From positions 1 through 11,231 of the forward strand of contig DXCY01000274.1 in the NCBI GenBank assembly GCA_019115725.1: a stretch of 11,231 nucleotides of DNA, read 5' to 3'. Under the pieces are notes generated by a model. That model worked only from the letters and a program-made list of their open reading frames with translations. It was not told the DNA's origin and ran no database searches. Numbering within the stretch: the stretch's first letter is position 1; every line of letters starts with the position of its first letter. This DNA comes from Candidatus Luteimonas excrementigallinarum (GTDB lineage: Bacteria; Pseudomonadota; Gammaproteobacteria; Xanthomonadales; Xanthomonadaceae). Below, piece after piece: positions 6,347-11,231 of this stretch. The position numbers and the translations under genes were made by a program.

Positions 6347-7569
6347 GGAGTGGAGCGGGTGGTGGCGATGGCGTCGATGCGGGCCTTGCGCAGGGCGCGG
6401 CCGATGGCGGGGCCGGTCATGCCTTCGCGCACCGCGTCGCGGGCGCTGACGGCCAGGGCGGCGGCGTGCAGGCGCATGAGTTCGGCGCCCTGCGGATAGG
6501 CGGCATCCTCGAATCCGAGCCGCCCGCGGCGGTCGGCCTCGCACACCGTCACCAGCGCTTCAATGCGCTCCGGCTTGCGGAAGGCGTCGCAGCGGGCCAG
6601 CAGGTCATGCACGGTGGCGTCGCGCAGCTCCAGCGTACGGTGCACGTTGAGGTGCTCGCGACAGGCCATGCGGGCCAGTTCGCGATGCGCGTTGGGCACC
6701 TTCAGCCGTTCGCACAGCCCCTCCAGCGGCTTCAGCCCGGCCTGCTCGTGGCCGATGTGGCGCGGCCATTTTGATTCCGGCGTCAGTGCCTTGCCCAGGT
6801 CGTGGGTGAGCGCGGCGAAGCCGATCACCCCATCGCCCGGCGCCAGCTGCGCCGCCATGTCGCTGACCAGCTCCTGGTGGATGCCGGTATCGATCTCGGG
6901 GTGATATTCCGCGCGCTGCGGCACTCCGTACAGGGCGTCGACCTCGGGCAGGATCGCGGCCAGCCCGTGGGCCTGGCGCAGGGTCTGCAGGAACGCCGAG
7001 GGGCGCGGGGCCGCCAGCGCCTTGGCCAGTTCCTGCCAGATGCGCTCGGGCACCAGTGCGTCCAGCTCACCGCTGGCGGCCATCGTGCGCATCAGTTCCA
7101 GCGTCTCCGGCGCCACGCTGAATCCGAGCGGCGCGAACCGGGCCATGAAGCGGGCCGCGCGCAGCACCCGCAGCGGATCCTCGATAAAGGCCGGGCCCAC
7201 GTGGCGCAGCACCCGCTGCTCAATATCGCGCTGGCCGTCGAACGGATCCACCAGCGTGCCGTCGGGGGTCTCGGCGATGGCGTTGATGGTGAAGTCGCGC
7301 CGCTCCAGATCCTGCTCAAGGGTCACCGACGGATCGGCGTGGACCACGAAGCCGCGGTAGCCGGGCGCGGTCTTGCGCTCAGTGCGGGCCAGCGCATGTT
7401 CTTCGCCGCTATCGGGATGCAGAAACACCGGGAAGTCGCGGCCCACCGGGCGGAAGCCGGCGGCAGCCATCGATTCCGGAGTTTCGCCCACAACGACGAA
7501 GTCGCGATCGCCGGCCGGCAGGCCGAGCAGGCGGTCGCGCACGGCGCCGCCAACGAGGTAGATCTTCAT
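6343..7569 (-). CDS. cca: Multifunctional CCA tRNA nucleotidyltransferase/repair enzyme
   Basis: Adds and repairs the 3'-CCA of tRNAs using CTP and ATP without a template. Gammaproteobacterial members also carry an HD domain with phosphodiesterase/phosphatase activity. From ATG 7569 it has 408 residues (E. coli Cca 412). MKIYLVGGAVRD is the classic N-terminus. GDRDFVVVG carries the metal-binding Asp pair (21, 23). RRDFTINAIA is at about 90-99, and PERIWQELAKAL (from about 174) contributes to nucleotide choice. YHPEIDTGIHQE (222-233) and THDLGK (His256-Asp257) form the HD domain. ATG 7569 lacks a Shine-Dalgarno sequence. An in-frame ATG at 7608, inside the REP-like element, has GGAG six bases upstream and would add 13 residues. 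I keep 7569 because the family N-terminus begins there. It lies 48 bases after slt on the same strand, so the two are probably one transcript. The stop is a REP-derived TAG. Confidence 0.95.
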   Translation of the reverse strand: MKIYLVGGAVRDRLLGLPAGDRDFVVVGETPESMAAAGFRPVGRDFPVFLHPDSGEEHALARTERKTAPGYRGFVVHADPSVTLEQDLERRDFTINAIAETPDGTLVDPFDGQRDIEQRVLRHVGPAFIEDPLRVLRAARFMARFAPLGFSVAPETLELMRTMAASGELDALVPERIWQELAKALAAPRPSAFLQTLRQAHGLAAILPEVDALYGVPQRAEYHPEIDTGIHQELVSDMAAQLAPGDGVIGFAALTHDLGKALTPESKWPRHIGHEQAGLKPLEGLCERLKVPNAHRELARMACREHLNVHRTLELRDATVHDLLARCDAFRKPERIEALVTVCEADRRGRLGFEDAAYPQGAELMRLHAAALAVSARDAVREGMTGPAIGRALRKARIDAIATTRSTP

Positions 7570-7598
7570 GCGGCCATGATGCCCGGGGTCATGCGGCT

Positions 7599-7621
7599 GC
7601 GCGCACATGGCGCGCTCCTAT
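7599..7621 (-). repeat. REP-like palindrome at the slt-cca junction
   Basis: On the minus strand, ATAGGAGCGCGCC is followed by ATGTGCGCGC. GCGCGC at 7610-7615 and 7599-7604 can pair around a 5-base loop. The head is ATAG rather than GTAG. TAG 7620-7618 stops slt, AGGAG (7619-7615) looks like a ribosome-binding site, and ATG 7608-7606 is in frame with cca. Confidence 0.6.
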
Positions 7622-9546
7622 GCCCCGGAGGCGGGACAGGCGAAGGCCCGGCTTGGCGCGCCGATCCGCCCCTGCATGCGGTCGCTGATCGGCACCGCCG
7701 CGCCGTTGAGGCGCCAGTCGTAGATCACGCTGAAGGCCATCACTCGGGCCACGTACTCGCGGGTTTCGCGGTAGCTGATGGTCTCGATCCACAGGTCCGG
7801 ATCCATGCCGCCGCGCTGGGCCTGCCAGCGTGCGGTCGGCGTGGGGCCGGCGTTGTAGGCCGCCGAGGCGATGTAGGGAAAGCCGTACTGGTCGCGGCGC
7901 TGGGCCATGTATGCGGTGCCGATACGGATGTTGGTGACCGGATCGTAGAGGCTGCTGCCGCCGCTCCAGGACAGGCCCAGGCGGCGGGCCACCGCGGCGC
8001 CGGTGCTGGGCAGTACCTGCATCAGGCCGCGGGCATCGGCCGGCGAGCGGGCGTTGGGGTTGAAGGTGCTTTCGGCGCGGATCTTGGCCGCCACCCAGGC
8101 CGGATCCAGTCCGTTGCGGGCGGACTCGGCGCGGATCACATCGTCGTAGTGCAGGGGGAAGCGCAGCTCGTACAGCCGGGTTTCATCGGGCTGGCGGCCG
8201 AGGCCGAATACCGCGCGGTCGAACCAGCCGTTGTCCTGGGCCACCTTGACCGCGATCTGGCGCTGCTCGTCGGTGAATTCCGTCAGCGCATGGCTCCATT
8301 CGCGGGTCGCCCAGCCGGGCCGGTCGGCGCGGAACAGGGCCATCGACCGCACCATCGCCGGGTGGTTGGCCACCCGCGCGCGGGCCGAGGCGTCGCCCGG
8401 GGTGGGCAGCGGGCACAGCGCATAGGGCTGCTGCAGGCGGTCGGCGGCGAGGAAGCCGTGGAAGGTGGCATCGGTGGCGGCCTGCGCATACAGCGCCTGG
8501 GCCTGTGGCTGATCGCCCAGCAGCTCGTGCATGCGGCCGGCGAAATAGGTCCAGCGGGAATCGGTGCGCTGCTCGTCGCCCATCCGCGCGATCGCCTCCA
8601 GCGCGGCACGCCAGTCGGAGCGGGTGATGGCCTCGCGCACGCGCCATTCGTGCAGGCGGCTGTCGTAGGCCGATTCGGGCACCAGGTTCAGGCGCCGGGC
8701 CGAGCCGGGCAGATAGGAGGCCACCGTCCACAGCGCGATCTGGTGCTGCACGCGGCCGTTGGCTTCCTCGTCAAAGTCCAGCGCCTGGGCGTAGCGGGGC
8801 AGGGCGGCTTCGGCGGCATCCGGGTCGTTGCGGCCCAGCTGGGCCAGCCCGTGCGATGCCACCAGGCGGCTGCGCGCGGTCTTCGGCCAGCCCAGGGCGC
8901 GCTCGTGCGGGGCCTGCACGAAGGCCGCGTAGTCTTCGGCCAGGGCGCGTTCTTCAGCCGGCAGGCCGCGTGCGGCGACCCGCATCACCCCGGGGTTCCA
9001 TTCGGCAGCGGCCAGCTCCAGGCGCTCCCAGCGCAGTGCCGGGGTCAGCGCACCGCGCGCGTCCAGCGCCGCGAAGGGCGCATCGCACTCGTCCGGCAGC
9101 GAGGCGCCGCTGGAGCGCCAGATTTCCTGCACTGCCTGGTCCCAGGGGGCGTCGGCCGCGCCCAGGCGCTGGCGGGCGTCCAGTTCGATGCAGCGCAGCC
9201 GTGTATTGGTGATCGCGGGCGACCAGACCGCGCGGATGCCGGCCCAGTCCTGACGCTTGTGCAGGGCGCGCAGGTACTCCTCGCGGAACAGTTCCGCCAC
9301 CGCCTGGCCGGCATTGCGCTCCATGAACGACTGGGCCTGACCCAGCGGCAGGGAGTCCAGGTTGCGCCGCAGCGATGCGAATTCCACCCAGCCGTAGGCC
9401 GGGTGCGAAGCCATGTGCGCGGGTGCGGGCTGGCCGCGTGCGGCGGATTCCAGCGCGCTGCGCAGCTGCACGGTATCGGACTGGGCGGCCGCCGCGCCGG
9501 GCAGGGCGGCCAGGGCCAGGGTGGCGGTGAACAGGAGTGTTTTCAT
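7618..9546 (-). CDS. slt: Soluble lytic murein transglycosylase (Slt70 type)
   Basis: Periplasmic enzyme that cleaves the MurNAc-GlcNAc bond in murein, leaving 1,6-anhydroMurNAc ends. From ATG 9546 it has 642 residues, close to E. coli Slt70 (645 with its signal). MKTLLFTATLALAALPGAAAAQ is a clear Sec signal peptide, probably cut near residue 21. A long, Ala- and Arg-rich stretch to about residue 465 matches the helical doughnut domain. The C-terminal SLT domain follows: AAKIRAESTFNPNARSPADA with the catalytic Glu near 492, RGLMQVLPSTG, then YIASAAYNAGP and ETISYRETREYVARV. The frame stays open upstream to 10410, but that part is antisense to the permease gene and lies before the signal peptide. 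A TATAGT stands 31 bases upstream. No good Shine-Dalgarno sequence is seen. It is probably co-transcribed with cca, and the TAG stop sits in a REP-like head. Confidence 0.95.
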   Translation of the reverse strand: MKTLLFTATLALAALPGAAAAQSDTVQLRSALESAARGQPAPAHMASHPAYGWVEFASLRRNLDSLPLGQAQSFMERNAGQAVAELFREEYLRALHKRQDWAGIRAVWSPAITNTRLRCIELDARQRLGAADAPWDQAVQEIWRSSGASLPDECDAPFAALDARGALTPALRWERLELAAAEWNPGVMRVAARGLPAEERALAEDYAAFVQAPHERALGWPKTARSRLVASHGLAQLGRNDPDAAEAALPRYAQALDFDEEANGRVQHQIALWTVASYLPGSARRLNLVPESAYDSRLHEWRVREAITRSDWRAALEAIARMGDEQRTDSRWTYFAGRMHELLGDQPQAQALYAQAATDATFHGFLAADRLQQPYALCPLPTPGDASARARVANHPAMVRSMALFRADRPGWATREWSHALTEFTDEQRQIAVKVAQDNGWFDRAVFGLGRQPDETRLYELRFPLHYDDVIRAESARNGLDPAWVAAKIRAESTFNPNARSPADARGLMQVLPSTGAAVARRLGLSWSGGSSLYDPVTNIRIGTAYMAQRRDQYGFPYIASAAYNAGPTPTARWQAQRGGMDPDLWIETISYRETREYVARVMAFSVIYDWRLNGAAVPISDRMQGRIGAPSRAFACPASGA

Positions 9547-9577
9547 GGGGGCATCAGGCTGGCTCGGTGCGCTGGAG

Positions 9578-9583
9578 ACTATA
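9578..9583 (-). promoter_or_regulatory. Candidate -10 element for slt
   Basis: TATAGT on the minus strand, 31 bases upstream of the slt ATG, is a good match to the sigma-70 -10 consensus in an otherwise GC-rich gap. The expected -35 position (about 9600-9606) is GC-rich and does not match. Confidence 0.4.
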
Positions 9584-9588
9584 GCGAA

Positions 9589-9607
9589 GGCCGGATGAAG
9601 CCCGGCC
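9589..9607. other. Short inverted repeat in the slt/permease divergent gap
   Basis: GGCCGG (9589-9594) and CCGGCC (9602-9607) flank a 7-base spacer, just upstream of the candidate slt -10. It could be an operator half-site pair or a chance GC palindrome; there is no further evidence. Confidence 0.3.
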
Positions 9608-9648
9608 GCGACCGGCGAGGGCGTTGGCTGCGGGTTACCCTTGTCGCC

Positions 9649-9680
9649 GGCCCGCGGCCCCGCTGCGGGCCCGTCTTTTT
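9649..9680 (+). terminator. Intrinsic-terminator-like hairpin in the leader of the TauE/SafE-family gene
   Basis: GGCCCGC (9649-9655) pairs with GCGGGCC (9665-9671) around a 9-base loop, followed by CGTC and five T (9676-9680). This has the shape of a rho-independent terminator reading on +. It ends 13 bases before ATG 9694 and just before its GGAG. No + strand gene lies upstream, so it would act on the permease's own leader (attenuation) or on stray transcription. The T-run is short and the link to the stem is four bases, so function is uncertain. Confidence 0.4.
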
Positions 9681-9693
9681 GCCTGGAGCCGGA

Positions 9694-10488
9694 ATGCTGA
9701 CGCTGCTGCTGATTTTTCTTGCGCTGGGTGCGCTGGTGGGGGTGCTGGCCGGCCTGCTCGGCATTGGCGGCGGCCTGGTACTGGTGGCCTCGCTGGCCTG
9801 GCTTCTGCCCCAGTACGGGGTGCCGAAGGAGGCGGCCATGCACGCGGCCCTGGCCAGTTCGCTGGGCAGCATCGTACTGACCGGGATTTCCTCCACCCGG
9901 GCCCACCACCGGCGCGGCAGCGTGCTGTGGGCCAGCGTGGCGTGGCTGGTGCCGGGCATGCTGCTGGGCGCCTGGCTGGGCAGCCGCTTTGCGATCGGCC
10001 TGGACGGGGCGGTGCTGAAGTGGTGCGTGGCCGGTTACTGCCTGCTGATCGCCGCGCAGATGGTGTTCTCGCGCGGGCCCGCAGCCAGCGCGGAGGCGGT
10101 GATCCCGCGCGGTGTGGGATTGACCGCCGCCGGGGGTGGGATTGGTGCGCTCTCGGCCGTGGTTGGCATCGGCGGCGGCAGCATGACCGTGCCGCTGCTG
10201 ACCTGGCTGGGCGTGGTGCCGGTGCGCGCGGTGGGTACGGCGGCGGCCTGCGGTATCTTCATCGGCCTGGCCAGCGCCGTCGGCTACGCGGTGCAGGCCC
10301 CGGCCGGGGCGCTGCCCGAATATGCGCTGGGATACGTGTACCTGCCGGCGGCGGTGGGCGTGGCGGTGGCCTCGATCCTGACCGCGCCGCTGGGCACGCG
10401 CCTGGCCCACGCGATCAGCGGCGCGGCGCTCAAGCGCGCGTTCGCCGCGTTCATGGCGCTGGTGGGCATTGCGATGGCGCTGTGGTGA
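9694..10488 (+). CDS. TauE/SafE-family sulfite exporter-like permease (DUF81)
   Basis: Inner-membrane carrier of a family linked to export of sulfite, sulfoacetate or other organosulfur anions, or to sulfate uptake; the substrate here is unknown. The 264 residues have about eight hydrophobic segments in two related halves. Each half has the family's glycine motif: LLGIGGGLVL at about 21-30 and VVGIGGGSMTVPLL at about 156-169. Conserved small-residue stretches follow both: HAALASSLGSI at about 50-60 and AVGTAAACGIFIG at 179-191. ATG 9694 has GGAG at 9685-9688, five bases upstream, and begins right at the first membrane segment. Without it the frame is open for nearly 1,000 codons upstream, antisense to slt and cca, which is a GC artefact. 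It diverges from slt, with a terminator-like hairpin in its leader. No sulfur-metabolism gene is in view. Confidence 0.9.
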   Translation: MLTLLLIFLALGALVGVLAGLLGIGGGLVLVASLAWLLPQYGVPKEAAMHAALASSLGSIVLTGISSTRAHHRRGSVLWASVAWLVPGMLLGAWLGSRFAIGLDGAVLKWCVAGYCLLIAAQMVFSRGPAASAEAVIPRGVGLTAAGGGIGALSAVVGIGGGSMTVPLLTWLGVVPVRAVGTAAACGIFIGLASAVGYAVQAPAGALPEYALGYVYLPAAVGVAVASILTAPLGTRLAHAISGAALKRAFAAFMALVGIAMALW

Positions 10489-10500
10489 GCCGGCGATAGC

Positions 10501-10520
10501 GCGCCCGTTGCGGCGGGCGC
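10501..10520. terminator. GC-rich hairpin between convergent genes
   Basis: GCGCCCG (10501-10507) and CGGGCGC (10514-10520) form a 7-bp stem with a 6-base loop, in the 51-base gap between the convergent permease and EEP-family genes. No T-run follows on either strand, so it may be a weak or rho-assisted bidirectional terminator, or a REP-like remnant (ATAGCGCGCC precedes it). Confidence 0.4.
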
Positions 10521-10539
10521 AGGGGCGGACCGGGCGGGC

Positions 10540-11231
10540 TCAGCCGGCGGTGCGCAGGGCCTCTTCGGGCACGTCCAGTTCCACCGACAGGGCCAGGTGG
10601 TCCGACAGCGCCGCGGGCAGTGCGCGCATGTTGCTGGTGGACAGGCTGTTGGTGATCAGCACGTGGTCGATGGCCCGCTGCGGGCGCCAGCTGGGGAAGG
10701 TGTGGATGTTGCCTTCCGGCGGCTGCAGCGAGGTGTGGCGGTAAAGCACCGACATTTCCGGACGGTCCGGGGTGCAGTTGAAATCACCCATCAGCACCGC
10801 GTTCGGATAGTCGCTGAGCAGTTCGGCGATATAGCCCAGCTGCGCGCGCCGCGACTGCGCGCCGAGCGAGAGGTGGGCCACGGCCACCGTCAGGCCACTG
10901 TCGCCTTCGCCAAAGCGGGCCAGCAGCAGGCCGCGTCCGCGGACCCGGCCGGGCAGCGGATGATCGAGCACTTCGATCGGCTCAAGCCGGCTGAGCAGGG
11001 CATTGGCGCTGGAGGCCACGTTGGCCACGTTGCGGTTGGGCTGGTGGGTCCAGTAATCGAACCCGCCGCGCTCGGCCAGGTAATGGGTCTGGTTGGTGAA
11101 ACCGGAGCGCCAGCTGCCGGGATCACTCTCCTGCAGGCCGACGATGTCGTGGTTGCCGGCCAGCTGGGCAATCTGGTCCAGTGCCTGCCGCTTGCCGCCG
11201 GCCGGCAGCACGTGCGACCAGCTGCGCATGG
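10540..11231 (-). CDS. Endonuclease/exonuclease/phosphatase-fold protein (start outside window)
   Basis: Metal-dependent phosphodiesterase fold shared by exonuclease III, DNase I and inositol phosphatases. Substrate not identifiable. At least 229 residues are visible. IVGLQESD carries the metal-binding Glu. VAHLSLGAQSRRAQL has the catalytic His region. LMGDFNCTPDRPE holds the GDFN motif, IDHVLIT the late Asp, and SDHLALSVEL the terminal Asp-His pair. The usual N-terminal strand with an Asn metal ligand (a FNIQ-like motif) is not present, and the ATG at 11229 is two bases from the window edge. The true start is therefore probably to the right and the call is partial. There is no signal peptide in the visible part. 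It ends with TGA and converges on the permease gene. The RSGFTNQTHYLAERGGFDYW region suggests a conserved chromosomal subfamily member. Confidence 0.88.
   Translation of the reverse strand, partial: MRSWSHVLPAGGKRQALDQIAQLAGNHDIVGLQESDPGSWRSGFTNQTHYLAERGGFDYWTHQPNRNVANVASSANALLSRLEPIEVLDHPLPGRVRGRGLLLARFGEGDSGLTVAVAHLSLGAQSRRAQLGYIAELLSDYPNAVLMGDFNCTPDRPEMSVLYRHTSLQPPEGNIHTFPSWRPQRAIDHVLITNSLSTSNMRALPAALSDHLALSVELDVPEEALRTAG

Noticed and set aside
6802..9693. About 960 codons of open frame on + leading into the permease gene
   Set aside because: It is antisense to cca and slt, whose motifs are clear. The translation is Gly/Ala/Arg/His-rich with no family motif. It is a by-product of high GC third positions.
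9547..10410. 288-codon upstream extension of the slt frame
   Set aside because: It is antisense to the permease gene and precedes a clear signal peptide starting at 9546; the composition is low-complexity His/Gln/Arg-rich.
1..11231. Defence island, prophage, CRISPR array or biosynthetic cluster
   Set aside because: Every recognised gene is a housekeeping or common chromosomal family. No nuclease-helicase pairs, toxin-antitoxin pairs, integrases, direct-repeat arrays or large synthases were found on either strand.

Overview
The window reads as ordinary chromosome from a high-GC gammaproteobacterium of the Xanthomonadaceae (Stenotrophomonas, Xanthomonas or Pseudoxanthomonas). I infer this from the GC-rich third positions, the near-exclusive use of TGA stops, the family members present, and short GTAG-headed palindromes that resemble the Stenotrophomonas REP (SMAG-type) repeats. 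I see no phage, integrase, insertion sequence, CRISPR array, tRNA or rRNA.

Layout: (1) 1-417, the C-terminal part of tsaD (tRNA t6A synthesis). (2) 579-2678 on +: a YbdG-like MscS-type channel, then folB (dihydroneopterin aldolase), overlapped by four bases by a short, eroded FolK-like gene. (3) 2675-2784: three REP-like palindromes at a convergent junction. (4) 2801-3541 on -: a pteridine reductase of the short-chain dehydrogenase family, with an Asp-Tyr-Lys triad. (5) 3641-6305 on +, diverging from the reductase: a MidA/NDUFAF7-type methyltransferase, an overlapping VanZ-like membrane protein, then an AmgK-type sugar kinase. (6) 6343-9546 on -: soluble lytic transglycosylase slt, then cca (tRNA CCA-adding enzyme). 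(7) 9694-10488 on +: a TauE/SafE-family permease, preceded by a terminator-like hairpin. (8) 10540-11231 on -: an endonuclease/exonuclease/phosphatase-fold protein that runs off the right edge.

Functional threads: FolB, the FolK-like protein and the pteridine reductase all belong to pterin chemistry. TsaD and Cca are tRNA maturation enzymes. Slt and AmgK both act in murein turnover and recycling (Slt cuts murein; AmgK phosphorylates recovered MurNAc/GlcNAc), although AmgK's usual partner MurU is not next to it.

The most interesting signal is not a protein system. Every TAG stop codon in the window (folK-like, vanZ-like, cca, slt) sits at the head of a GTAG/ATAG REP-like sequence, while all eight other genes stop with TGA. 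At the slt-cca junction the same element also supplies a Shine-Dalgarno-like AGGAG and an in-frame ATG that could start cca 13 codons early. I found no convincing undescribed multi-gene system.
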